Assembly (NCBI GenBank): GCA_963768025.1
Contig: CAVYGM010000014.1
Location: 1-64,000, forward strand
Direction: 5' to 3'
From: CAVYGM01 sp963768025
Lineage (GTDB): Bacteria; Bacteroidota; Bacteroidia; Cytophagales; Spirosomataceae
Length of the DNA stretch: 64,000 nucleotides
In this document: piece by piece, positions 1 to 9,847 of the stretch
How the letters are laid out: every line of letters starts with the position of its first letter
How positions within the stretch are numbered: position 1 is the first letter of the stretch
Notes under the pieces: generated by a model
Database searches by the model: none
The model's input: only the letters and a program-made list of their open reading frames with translations
What the model was told of the DNA's origin: nothing
Made by a program: the position numbers and the translations under genes

Positions 1-70
1 AAGTGGTTTGGACTGCCTTCAACGGAAACACCCACCCGGAGGAGCGCCTCACTCTCCCATAAAACCCACC

Positions 71-1655
71 TTACTTCAACTCCACATCGGCCGTGTTCAT
101 CTGATACTTGTCGCCCACGGCTTTTTGCATGGCCGCTTTCATCTCTTCCAGCTTTTTGGGCTGCTCCTTCGCCAGATTGCGTTTCTGGCCCAGGTCGGTG
201 CTTAGGTCGTAAAGCTGGTACTCGGGCAAATTGCCCGGTTCGATGTTTACTTCCTTCATCAGTTGAGTACCCTTGTACGGCGGAATCAGCGCGTAGTTCC
301 CTTGCCGGAACGCCAGGCGTCCGGTGGCTTCCAGTACCAGTTGGTCGCGGCCCTTGTTCGATTCTCCCAGCAGCGTCGGCAACATGTTCTGGCTGTCCTT
401 CGCCGGATTTTTTCCTCCCACCAGCTGGGCCAGCGAGGCCGTCAGGTCCAACTGACTTACCAGCGCGTCGGATACCTGGGGCTTTATTTTTCCCTTCCAG
501 TAGGTAATGAAAGGTACCCTGGTACCGGCCTCGAACAGGCTGTACTTGCCGCCGCGCAGGGGTCCGGCGGGCTTGTGGCTGCCGAGTTTTTCTACGGCAT
601 CGTCGTAGTAGCCGTCATTGAGTACCGGGCCGTTATCGCTTGACAGGATCACCAGGGTATTCTCGGCCAGCCCTTCGGCTTCCAGCTTTTTCATGATCTC
701 GCCCACGCACCAGTCGGCCTCCACGATCGCGTCGCCGCGTGGCCCCATGCCCGAGCTACCCACAAAGCGCGGATGCGGCACGCGGGGTACGTGCGGCTGC
801 TGCAGGGCGTAGTACATAAAGAACGGTTCGCCCGTTTTCTTGGGGTTGTTGTTGTCAATGAACGCCTTCGCCTTGTTCAGGAACACGTCGGCCATGTCCT
901 CATCGTGCCACAGGGCCGACTTGCCGCCCTTCTGGTAGCCAATGCGCGGAATACCGTTGTGGACCGACTGATTGTGACCGTGGTGCCACTTCTGCTTGGT
1001 CATCAGTTCGGGGTTGGTGATGGCGGTGGGCTCGCCGGGGAAGGGCTTGCCGTAGCTCACGTGACAGCGGATCGTCTTGCTCAGGCCTACGACCTTGCGG
1101 TTTTCGATGTAGACCGTCGGGGTGCGGTCGGTGGTGGCGGCCATGATGTAGGAATAGTCGAAGCCTACGTCGTTGGTGTTTTGCTGAATATCCTCGTTCC
1201 AGTCTACGTTGCCGTCGCCCAGGCCCAGGTGCCACTTGCCCACCACGGCCGTACGGTAGCCTACTTTCTTCAGCATTTTGGGTAGGGTCACCATCGCGGT
1301 ATCAATCAGCATGGGTGCGTTGCCGGGCAGGATGCGGGCATCGTCGTTGCGCCAGGGATACACGCCCGTCAGCAGGCCGTAGCGGCTGGGGGTACAGGTA
1401 GCCGAGGTAGCGTAGCCGTTGGTAAAGCGCACGCCACCCGTGGCGAGCATGTCGATGTTGGGGGTTTTGAGGGTCGTCTGCCCGTAGGCGCTCACATCCC
1501 CGTAGCCGAGGTCGTCGAAGTAGATGACGAGGATGTTGGGTTTGGTTTCAGCCGATTGGTACCCCTGAGTCTCCACTTCGGGATTGGGTTTTGGAACAGG
1601 AGTATAACGTGAGGCCAATGAGTGCGGCCAGAACAAGGAAGGCGTACTTACGCAT
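71..1655 (-). CDS. Secreted lipoprotein sulfatase (arylsulfatase family), frameshifted near the N-terminus
   Basis: This is a type I sulfatase that hydrolyses sulfate esters, probably on polysaccharides. The formylglycine signature CTPSR (about residue 81 of the long frame) lies in the usual place after the N-terminal metal-binding DD motif (FDDLGYGD), and GKWHLG follows. The long open frame covers 71-1636, but its apparent first residues are not a signal peptide. A better start is the ATG at 1655 in another frame, which reads MRKYAFLVLAALIG...LYSC, a lipoprotein signal with a lipobox Cys. The two frames meet near 1590-1610, so one base is missing or extra there. The protein should be anchored in the periplasm or outer membrane. 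A second sulfatase lies at 23.8 kb. The family is certain; the substrate is not known. Confidence 0.9.
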
Positions 1656-1689
1656 AAGGAATGGGTTGAGGCTTGGATTCAAAATAGTT

Positions 1690-1880
1690 TACCAGACTAA
1701 CAAAGACGGGGACTTGGGGAATTTCCTATTGGGAGGGGGGAAAATTGGGGGTTTTGGTGGGTGGGGAGGGCTGCTGTCTTGGGGAGGTTGGCCGTTTGGT
1801 AAATATTTTGGGTTACTTATGGTATTGGTGTTTGGAAGGATGTATCTTGTGGGAGGGGGGTAGTTTTGGGGAAGAAGGTA
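1690..1880 (+). other. G-rich noncoding stretch with repeated G-runs
   Basis: Between the sulfatase start and the AT-rich island, the plus strand carries many runs of three to six G, such as GGGAGGGGGG near 1731-1740 and again near 1852-1860. Short open frames here have low-complexity Gly/Trp translations and no family resemblance. The stretch could form G-quadruplexes on the plus strand. From about 1885 to 2035 the DNA is AT-rich and holds nothing I recognise apart from the probable upstream region of the next gene. Confidence 0.5.
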
Positions 1881-2035
1881 GTGAGACTGATTTGGCTTTT
1901 AAAGAAATACGATACAAATGGTACCATATAGTATTGGATAAAAAAACAAAATAAAGCTTCTGAATATTTATAAATTATCTATCAAGTTAAATAGACACCT
2001 CAAAGCGACTAATACAACCTTCAAAAATAAAACGA

Positions 2036-5000
2036 ATGAAGATAAAAATCTTTTACTCTTGGCAAATAACAACCAATACGAGATATAATAAGAATTTTAT
2101 TTTTTCTTGTATTGAAAAAGCTGTAAAAAAGGTCAAATTAAAGCCAGAACTTAGAGGGATTGAATTTGAGATTTTTGAAGGAGTAACAGGAGAGCCGGGT
2201 TCGCTCTAAGTTGCCTCGAAAATTGCAGACGAAAGAATCCCAGCATCTGACATTTTCATTTCTGACCTTTCAGTAGTTAATCAAATAAGTTCTTTACAAA
2301 AATTTGTCCGAAAAATATTTAGGGATAAATTCAAGCCATTTCAAAACAACAACGTAATCTATGAACATGGTGTTGCTTACAACGCTATTGGACTTGAAAA
2401 AATGATTGGCGTTTTAAATACAACTTATGGCTCACCTAATGAAAATCCCGACAACATCCCGTTCGATTTAAAACACATCAGATTTCCAATCGAATATAAT
2501 TATTCAGAAAAAACTAAAGATAAAGAAATCGTTCAAAAGAAATTGGTTGATGATTTAGCTTCGGCTATTAAGGAAACAGCGAAATTTTCTCTACTAAGTC
2601 AAAAAAGTAAATTTCATCCTTTACAAGTATGGAGTGATTGGAGAATAGCATTTTAACACCACAACAATTCATTCCAAACGATAAGACAAAAGAAGTAACC
2701 AAATTAATTCTCGATGGCTTGAATAATGTCAGTCAGACAATAAGAATTTTAGGGTTGTCTGGTTTAGGAAAAACGAGAATTTTATTAGAAAGGATCAGAC
2801 CAATCAACTCTGATGACAATTCAATTTTGCTTTCAAGTCGAGTACTTTATATAAACTGCAATTTATACCCAAACGTACAATACCAGACAATTGTTTCAAA
2901 AGCGATTTCAGAACAAATCAATCCAATACTTATATTAGATAACTGTCCTATATCAGTCCACAGGCAGTTACTTCAACTTTTAAATAGAGATGGAAACAAT
3001 GCGTCTTTAATATGTATAGATTCAAATCCTGAAGAAATTGATAATGACAAAATAAATGGTGTAAATTATATAATTATAAGAAAAGAGGATCTATTTTCCG
3101 TTGTTGACGAATTACTATCAAGTAGGTTCAGAAACTTAGAGGAAGAAAGCAAGAAAAAAATAAAGGACTTTTCACAAGGAATCCCTTTAATGGCTGTTTT
3201 ATTGGGAGAAAGCGTAAGTAATGGAGAAGAGTTCATTGGCAAGCTAGAAGATAAAGATTTGTTGGATAAACTTCTTGGGATAAAAGGTAAAGAACAAGAG
3301 TGGCGAAGTATTTTAAAGTCCTGTTCAATGTTTAGTTATTTTGGCTTTGAAAATGAACTCGAAGCCCAATATAAATTCATAGCTTTAAACCAAAACATAA
3401 CTATATCCAATAATACAGAACAAGTAAGAATTAGTACATTTCTGGATGTTGTTAAGCATTTCAAGGCCAGAGAAATTTTTGAAAAACAAGGGCGATATTT
3501 GAGTATTAGACCTTTTCCACTTTCAATGGCTTTAGCAGTTGAATGGCTCGATGCTTGCACATCGGATAGAATGCTACAAGTTATCGTAGATATCTCTAAT
3601 CTTGAAGAGCCACATAGAGAGCAATTGTAAATTCACTTGCTGAGCAAATGAAATATCTTGATTATAATGAAAATGCTGTAAAAATTGTTGATAAAATTGT
3701 AGGAACTAAAAGCCCTTTCGATGATGCGGAAGTTTTAAATACAGAATTGGGTTCACGCCTCTTCCGCTCATTTGTTGAAGTGAATCCGATCGCTGTGTCT
3801 CAAAATTTCAAACGCCAATTTTTCAATAAAAAAACAGAAGAATTATTAAAAATTAAATCGGGTCGAAGAAACATAGTTTGGACTTTGGAAAAATTATGTT
3901 TTGACAAAAGAACATTTTATGATAGTGCAAGGGTTCTTCTGCAATTTGCAATTGCAGAAAATGAAACTTGGGCGAACAATGCAACAAGCCAGTTTTTGCA
4001 TCTATTCAGCATACACCTTTCAGGGACGGAAGTGGATTTGGGAGAGCGTTGGAAGATAATTGAATGGATGTTGAACAAAAATGATAAGCCATATTTGGAA
4101 TTTGCTATACGAGCGATGAAAAGAGGGTTGGATTTCGGTCATTTTAGCAGAATGAGTGGTGCAGAAAAACAAGGCAATCGAAGATTAATTGACAATAATC
4201 CAACTTGGGAAGAAATTGAAGAATATTGGAGTAATATTCTTTATAAACTTCTTGAAATTATTAAATTCAAAAATGAGTATTCTGATTCAGCAAGTGAATC
4301 TATTGCAAATAGTATAAGAACAATGTTCCATACAAAAATGGGAGATTTGATTTTGCCTTTCTTAACAATAATTTCAGAATTGAAAGAGAATGACTGGGAT
4401 GAGGGATTAAAAGGATTAAAGCTTGCTAGAAAATATGAAAAATATTCTATTTCAGAACATCAACTTGAAAAAATAAATGACTTAATTGAGTTACTAACAA
4501 AAACAAATTTCTCAGCAAAGTATTTATCACTATCAAGTTCTTATTATTTGGACAATGATGAAGCTTACTCAAGCGAAAAGGTAATAGAATCAGTCATCAA
4601 CTTGGCAGATGAATTTATAACAAATAATATTTCGTGGGAAGACACCTTCCCTTCTTTTTATAAAAACCAGCAAAATTATTCTTTTATTTTTGGTAGAAGA
4701 TTATTCGAATTACTAAAATATGATAAAACTAGGATCAATCGTTTCATCGATTACTCATTAGAAGTTATCTTCCAAATACCTCAACAAGAAAGAAATTTTA
4801 CAGTTCTTGGAGGTTTCATTGCAAGTTCAAATGACGAAGTAAAGAAAGAGTTTTATACCAGATTATTTAAATCCTCTGAATTAAGTAGTCAATTATTTTA
4901 TTTTCTATCTATTGATGAATCTGGAAAAAAATACTTTGATTTATTATTTCAGTTGATTGATAAAAAAAATTATGATGTAAATAGTTTTTATGCTTTTACT

Positions 5001-5879
5001 TATAGTAATGCGTTAATACAGTTAAGTTTTGAAGAATTAAATACTTTAAGTGAAAACTTATTTTCGCATGGCAACGAAGGTTATGCAGTTGTTTTTGATT
5101 TATTTTCTGATCTTATTAATGGTGATGAAGTAAAGAAAAGAAAACTTAAAACAATATTCAAGAAGTGTATTTTAAAATTAGGTTTTAATCGAAAATTTAA
5201 ACGACACTTAGATGACTATAAGTGGACAGAAACAATCTCGTATATAGCTTCTGATAAAAAAGAAGTGGACTTTGCTAAATTTATAAATAAGTCAGTAATA
5301 GATTCTATCACTTTGGAAAACTCATATCAACTTGACCATTACATTCAACAAGTGTACGAGGTACTATTAAAAGTACATTTCAATTCAATTTGGGAAGATT
5401 TATCAAACGCATTACTTTCAAGCGAAAAAAACTATACTACATTTTATGGACTTAAACACATTTTAGGTTCTTATATTGGCGGAGTTGGTAGAAGTGTTGG
5501 TGTTTTATTTGATGGCGACATAAATTCAATTTTCAATTGGTGCGAAGACAACAAACCTTTGGCACCAATAAGACTTGCAGAATTGACACCAATTTTTGAC
5601 AACAACAATACAGACTTTGAAAAATGGCATCCTGTCGCACTTAGACTTATTGACGAGTATGGTGATATAAAAGAAGTCCTTATGCATCTAAGTTCAAACA
5701 TGGGGACATATTCTTGGACAGGCTCTGTTGTTCCTTTTCTAGAATCTAAAAAAATATTATTTGATCAGCTTACCGATCATAAAATAGAAAGCGTTAGAGA
5801 GTGGGCGAATTTATGCATTAGCTACCTTGACAAAGACATTGAAAGAGAAAAAAACAGAGATGCAGAACATTTCATTTAG
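2036..5879 (+). pseudogene. TIR-like / STAND NTPase large protein, candidate antiphage sensor (three lesions as read)
   Basis: Three adjoining frames join into one protein of about 1,280 residues. The N-terminal part (2036-2656) starts MKIKIFYSWQ, the first strand of the FYSWQ-type TIR-like nucleotide-binding fold. It continues through SDIFISDLSVVN and NNVIYEHGVAYNAIG, typical of that family. The middle part (to 3630) has a P-loop, GLSGLGKT (about residues 240-247), and a Walker B-like ILILDNC, as in STAND NTPases. The C-terminal 743 residues (from 3648) are helical, with no named domain I recognise, and end in GTYSWTGSVVPF and a charged helix. Lesions: in-frame TAA at 2207-2209, and single missing bases near 2638 (restoring WSDWENSIL) and 3630 (restoring REQLVNSLAEQM). 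Each frameshift is repaired by one G. The gene is far more AT-rich than its neighbours, so it was probably acquired by transfer. In known proteins of this layout the sensor triggers an NAD- or nucleotide-targeting effector; that role is inferred. Confidence 0.75.
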
Positions 5880-5914
5880 AAAGGAATCATTTTAAATATA
5901 AAATAAAACACACT

Positions 5915-6095
5915 CGTTGGGCGTAGTCTTCGAAGGAGACTGCGTCCTGAAAATAAATGGCGCGTTTGTAACGGCCCGAAGGCCAAACGCTTCTGTTTTG
6001 TACGACATGCGACATCGGTGTTAACATAGTAGCACCGCCGTTAAAAACGGCTCTTTATGATGGGTGCGCAGTGTCCCTACGGAACACGTACGCAC
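5915..6095 (+). other. Hairpin-rich noncoding region downstream of the STAND gene
   Basis: The gap 5880-6326 has no gene that I can support. It contains four inverted repeats in close succession: AGTCT/AGACT (5925-5941), GCGTTTG/CAAACGC enclosing a GGCC/GGCC core (5962-5990), GCCGTT/AACGGC with a three-base loop (6037-6051), and GTGCG..GTGT/ACAC..CGCAC (6064-6095). Composition returns to GC-rich here, marking the right edge of the AT-rich island. The hairpins could be a structured RNA, a terminator cluster or recombination-site debris. From 6100 to 6326 I see nothing further. Confidence 0.45.
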
Positions 6096-6326
6096 AACCT
6101 GACTGTGACGCGAGAAGCGGAGGTTTTTCCAATTGGGGCGCGAGTGTGAAGTCAACCACCTATTACCTTACTTTGAGATAGTTATGGCACATCCTCCTGC
6201 ATGCACAGGACCTACCTGTTCGAATTTGTTACGAAAGGCATCGCTGCTTTTGAAAGTGAGTCAGGCATAGAATTGACAATCAGCTGAATAAAGGTTAAAT
6301 TTGGAAAGTAGTAACGATATTAAATC

Positions 6327-6569
6327 ATGCAGGACCTGATCATACCAGCCAAAACATTAGAGCAATTGCAGTTAACTCCCTCAGAGTTGCTGATTGAACT
6401 CGCCGTACACCTCTACGATACGGAAAAACTCACGATGGGTCAGGCCAAAAAACTGGCAGGTTTAACACAAATTGAGTTTCAAAAAGAAATGGCCAAAAGA
6501 GATGTTTATATAAAATACGACATCGAAGACCTGGAAACCGATTTGAAAAACCTCCGTATGCTGGATTGA
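6327..6569 (+). CDS. UPF0175 family small protein (antitoxin-like)
   Basis: This 80-residue protein resembles the UPF0175 family. It has an acidic N-terminal half with LTPSELLIELAVHLYD, followed by the helix-turn-helix-like LTMGQAKKLAGLTQIEF and a C-terminal YIKYDIEDLETDLKNL. UPF0175 genes usually sit directly upstream of a DUF3368 PIN-domain gene, and the pair is regarded as a toxin-antitoxin module. The same order is seen here, but the downstream partner is only a remnant, so this antitoxin-like gene is an orphan. It starts at ATG 6327 and is complete. Function is inferred from the family and context. Confidence 0.8.
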   Translation: MQDLIIPAKTLEQLQLTPSELLIELAVHLYDTEKLTMGQAKKLAGLTQIEFQKEMAKRDVYIKYDIEDLETDLKNLRMLD

Positions 6570-6573
6570 TAGG

Positions 6574-6725
6574 GTGGTAATCACCGATTGCTCTACCATC
6601 ACCAATTTAATCCAGCTGGACATATTTCACAGCTTAAACCCTTGCTGGACAGACTCATTCATACCATTGGTTTTCGAGTCAGCAAAAAACTCTACGACCG
6701 GATTCTTAGTCAGGCAGGAGAGTGA
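6574..6725 (+). pseudogene. DUF3368 PIN-domain toxin remnant with large internal deletion
   Basis: A frame from GTG 6574 encodes VVITDCSTITNLIQLDIF, the first strand and helix of a DUF3368 PIN-like nuclease with its first acidic residue. After about 20 codons it passes into a second frame encoding KPLLDRLIHTIGFRVSKKL and ending LYDRILSQAGE with a TGA at 6723. That is the family's characteristic C-terminus (PLLDRLI..GF.IS..LY). A normal member has about 150-160 residues. Here roughly 100 central residues, including the other catalytic acids, are missing, so no active nuclease can be made. It lies four bases after the UPF0175 stop codon, the normal operon position. Confidence 0.75.
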
Positions 6726-6789
6726 TTAGAAGCGCCCAGTCCCAGGCTTTTAGGGGAGACCCCTACCCCATTCATGTAAAGCCAATCCT

Positions 6790-7721
6790 ATGAAAACAAA
6801 CTTCTATGCCTATTTCCTGTGCCTGTTGGGTATGGTTTCCTGTACCAACCGGGATACCACCAATGACACGGCCGAAAGTACCACCGCTGGTACGGGGATG
6901 TTACCAAAGACTGGAAATTTGGCGTAGCCTTATGGACCTTCCATACGTTCAATTTTACGGAGGCCCTGGATAAAGTAGACAGTGCAGGCCTGACGTATAT
7001 TGAGCCCAATACCTTTCACAAAGCCGGCCCTGACCTGAAAGACTCCACCATCCAGCAACTTTCCCCGGCCGGCATTGCCCGACTCAAAACTCGGATGGAT
7101 CAGAAGGGCCTGCAAGCGGAATCCGTGTATATTGCAGGAGATGCCACGGTGGAAAGCTGGAAAAATCAGTTTGAGATTGCGAAACAGCTGGGCGCCAAAT
7201 TCGTGACCGCCGAGCCGCCGGTCACGATGTGGGACGAGGTGGATAGCCTGGCCGGGGTATATGGCATGAAAGTGGCTATTCATGAGCATTGGAAAGGCAC
7301 GAGTGCCTACTGGCATCCGGATTCGGTACTGGCCGCCGTGAAAGATCACCCCAACTTTGGGGCTTGCGCCGACCTGGGGCATTGGCCCAAGAGCGGCATT
7401 AATCCCCTGGATGCCGTCAAAAAACTGAAAGGGCATATCATCGGGGTGCACTTAAAAGATATTGCCGCCTACAATGACCCGAAATTGAAAGATGTACCCG
7501 TAGGTACGGGGGTAGTTGATTTTCCCGCCATTTTCCAGGAACTAAAAGACCAGAAGTTCTCGGGCCCTATCTACATTGAACGGGATGCCGAAGACCTGCC
7601 GAGCAACCTACCTTCGGTGATCCAAACGGTAAAGTACTACAACGAGCAGACTTGGGCGGTTGAAGTAGCGCCTGTGACACGGGGAGCAGAACGTTTTCCA
7701 AATGCCTCCCAACCCGAATAA
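6790..7721 (+). CDS. Sugar phosphate isomerase/epimerase family protein (TIM barrel), secreted, frameshifted
   Basis: This is a xylose-isomerase-like TIM-barrel protein. The ATG at 6790 gives a lipoprotein-type leader (MKTNFYAYFLCLLGMVSC). A frameshift near 6890-6900 leads into the barrel frame, which reads WKFGVALWTFHTF, then metal-ligand segments YIEPNTFH, HEHWKGT, ADLGHWPKSG and GVHLKDI, and ends IYIERDAED. These are the conserved Glu/His/Asp positions of the family. It is followed after 15 bp by a secreted metallo-hydrolase on the same strand, so the two may be co-transcribed. Members act on sugars and inositols; the exact substrate cannot be told. Confidence 0.82.
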
Positions 7722-7736
7722 CTCCTCAACTCAACA

Positions 7737-8645
7737 ATGAAAATACTAGCCCTCCTACTTCTCCTCCTCCCCGCCATAGCCCAGGCGCAGTCGCCCTATG
7801 TACTGGTACTGGGCGTAGCGCAGGACGGGGGCTATCCGCAGGCGGGCTGTCAGAAAGAGTGTTGCCGGGCCGTAGCGGTCGACGACCGCCTGCAAGGGCG
7901 GGTGGCGAGCCTGGCGCTGGTTGATCCGGTCAGTGGGGAAAAATGGCTTTTCGACGCTACGCCGGACTTTCCCGAACAACTGCATCAGCTCAACCGGGCC
8001 ACGAAGAGTCAGGTACCGCTCACGGGCATCTTCCTGACCCACGCCCACATCGGCCACTATACCGGGCTGATGCACTTGGGCCGGGAGGTGATGGGAGCTA
8101 GCCAGGTACCTGTTTTTGCGATGCCCGGCATGCAGCGGTTCCTCGAAACCAACGGCCCGTGGAGCCAACTGGTGGCCCTGCGAAATATCAGCCTGCAACC
8201 CCTGGTCAACAACCAGGAAGTCGTGCTGAACGAGCGGCTGCGCGTGACGCCGTTCCGGGTACCGCATCGGGATGAGTTTTCCGAAACGGTGGGGTATCGG
8301 ATTACTACGGGTACCCGATCTCTGATCTACATCCCGGATATTGACAAATGGCAAAAGTGGGATCAGGTACTTGGGGAAGTGGTACAAGCGAATGAGTACG
8401 TGCTGATCGACGGTACTTTTTATAAGGACGGGGAGATCGACCGGCCGATGGGCGAGGTACCCCACCCTTTTGTTTCCGAGACCATGGAACTCCTAGCCAA
8501 CTTACCCGCCGACCAAAAGCGCAAAGTCCATTTTATTCACCTCAACCATACCAACCCGCTCCTGCAACCCACCTCCCCGGAGCACCGCCGGGTACAGCAG
8601 CAAGGCTTTCGGTTTGCGGAGCAGGGACAGCGGATTGACTTATAG
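7737..8645 (+). CDS. PqqB-like MBL-fold metallo-hydrolase, secreted
   Basis: This 302-residue protein begins with a cleavable signal peptide (MKILALLLLLLPAIAQAQ). The mature part opens with VLVLGVAQDGGYPQAGC, the usual start of the PqqB-like branch of the metallo-beta-lactamase superfamily. The metal-binding motif is the variant THAHIGHYTG, with further ligands in VPHRDEFSETVGY, YIPDIDKW and FIHLNHTNP. It is probably a periplasmic hydrolase. PqqB homologues outside PQQ clusters are widespread in Bacteroidota, and no other pqq gene is present here, so a role in PQQ biosynthesis is unlikely. Confidence 0.85.
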   Translation: MKILALLLLLLPAIAQAQSPYVLVLGVAQDGGYPQAGCQKECCRAVAVDDRLQGRVASLALVDPVSGEKWLFDATPDFPEQLHQLNRATKSQVPLTGIFLTHAHIGHYTGLMHLGREVMGASQVPVFAMPGMQRFLETNGPWSQLVALRNISLQPLVNNQEVVLNERLRVTPFRVPHRDEFSETVGYRITTGTRSLIYIPDIDKWQKWDQVLGEVVQANEYVLIDGTFYKDGEIDRPMGEVPHPFVSETMELLANLPADQKRKVHFIHLNHTNPLLQPTSPEHRRVQQQGFRFAEQGQRIDL

Positions 8646-8832
8646 AATCCCGTCCCCCACGGACATTGTATCTTCCCGCGTTAGTGACGCGAACCTACTC
8701 GAAAGGTAGCTCTCGGGTTTTTCCCTAGCTCGTCAGGTTGTTCAGCCGGTAGAAGCAGGAGCCACCAAACTTCTAACATGAACTGAGCATTCGATCCATT
8801 TCAGGATTAGGTACACCTACAAAAAACACGTT

Positions 8833-9744
8833 ATGGGCAGGGAAACCATTCTTTTGTTAGCACTTCTTCACTCTGTTTTGTCCGCGCACGGTCAAACAAA
8901 AATCATCGACATGCATGTGCATTCCTATACGCAAAGGGAGTTGGACAAGGGGAAACCTTTTACTGATTTTTATGGCGTAAAAGGCACCGATGACGCTCAC
9001 AAACAGATGGTCGAAACGTTTGACGCCTTTAAGAAATACAATATTGTCAAAGCCATGGTGGACGGCACCCCGGAAAGTGTGGAAAACTGGGTAGCTTACG
9101 ATAAAGAGAATCGGGTGATAAAGGGATTCAGAATCGATGAGCCAACCCAACTTGGCCTGGATAGCGTCCAATTTGAACAACTCGTAAAAGCGGGCAAAGT
9201 GGAAGTATTCGGGGAGATTGGCACCTATTACTCGGGCACTACCCTAGCCGATTCTATCTGGCAACCTTATCTGCGAATTTGCGAAAGGTACGATATCCCG
9301 ATAGCGGTTCATACGGGAGGGGGCGATCCGGGAGGTACGTACAGCTGGGCACCGAAAGCAAGACTCAAATATGGCGACCCCTATTTGCTGGAAGATGTAT
9401 TGGTGCGATATCCCAAGCTGCGGGTTTATTTGATGCATAACGGTGGTGAAGAGTGGCATGAACGTGCTCTGCGGCTGATGGCCTATTATCCGCAGCTTTA
9501 CACGGACATAGCCGTCATGCTTTGGGTGGAACCAAACACCCAGCGGACCGTTACCGAGTTTTTGAAAAATGCCAAACACGCTGGTTACCTGAACAAAGTC
9601 ATGTTTGGTTCCGACCAGATGAAATGGCCCTACGCCATTGGCAAATCCGTCGAATTTTTAAATAGTCTTCCCTTTCTAACGAAAAAGGACAAGGAAGATA
9701 TCTTTTATAACAATGCAGCGAGGTTTTTACGTCTTAAAGACTAA
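8833..9744 (+). CDS. Secreted amidohydrolase family metal-dependent hydrolase
   Basis: This 303-residue protein has a signal peptide (LLLALLHSVLSAHGQ) and a TIM-barrel amidohydrolase fold of the Amidohydro_rel type. Metal-site motifs are IIDMHVHS (HxH after strand 1), AVHTGGG, YLMHNGGEEWH and the late Asp in MFGSDQMKW. The protein is probably periplasmic. The substrate is unknown; relatives include decarboxylases and lactonases. The 187 bp upstream (8646-8832) contain no gene. Confidence 0.82.
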   Translation: MGRETILLLALLHSVLSAHGQTKIIDMHVHSYTQRELDKGKPFTDFYGVKGTDDAHKQMVETFDAFKKYNIVKAMVDGTPESVENWVAYDKENRVIKGFRIDEPTQLGLDSVQFEQLVKAGKVEVFGEIGTYYSGTTLADSIWQPYLRICERYDIPIAVHTGGGDPGGTYSWAPKARLKYGDPYLLEDVLVRYPKLRVYLMHNGGEEWHERALRLMAYYPQLYTDIAVMLWVEPNTQRTVTEFLKNAKHAGYLNKVMFGSDQMKWPYAIGKSVEFLNSLPFLTKKDKEDIFYNNAARFLRLKD

Positions 9745-9847
9745 CTGCCTATCAGGATGAAACATACCCGCTAACCCCCAATCTGTGATTGGACATTGTA
9801 TAGTCTAAACAAGCCAGAAACTAATAACTGCTAACCAATCACCACCT

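Noticed and set aside
773..1285. Plus-strand frame of 170 codons opposite the first sulfatase
   Set aside because: It is the shadow of a GC-rich coding sequence; the sulfatase frame has all the family motifs.
5916..5990. Integron attC site: GTTGGGC at 5916 resembles the GTTRRRY core, with hairpins nearby
   Set aside because: No matching RYYYAAC partner at a sensible distance, no integron integrase and no cassette array in the window.
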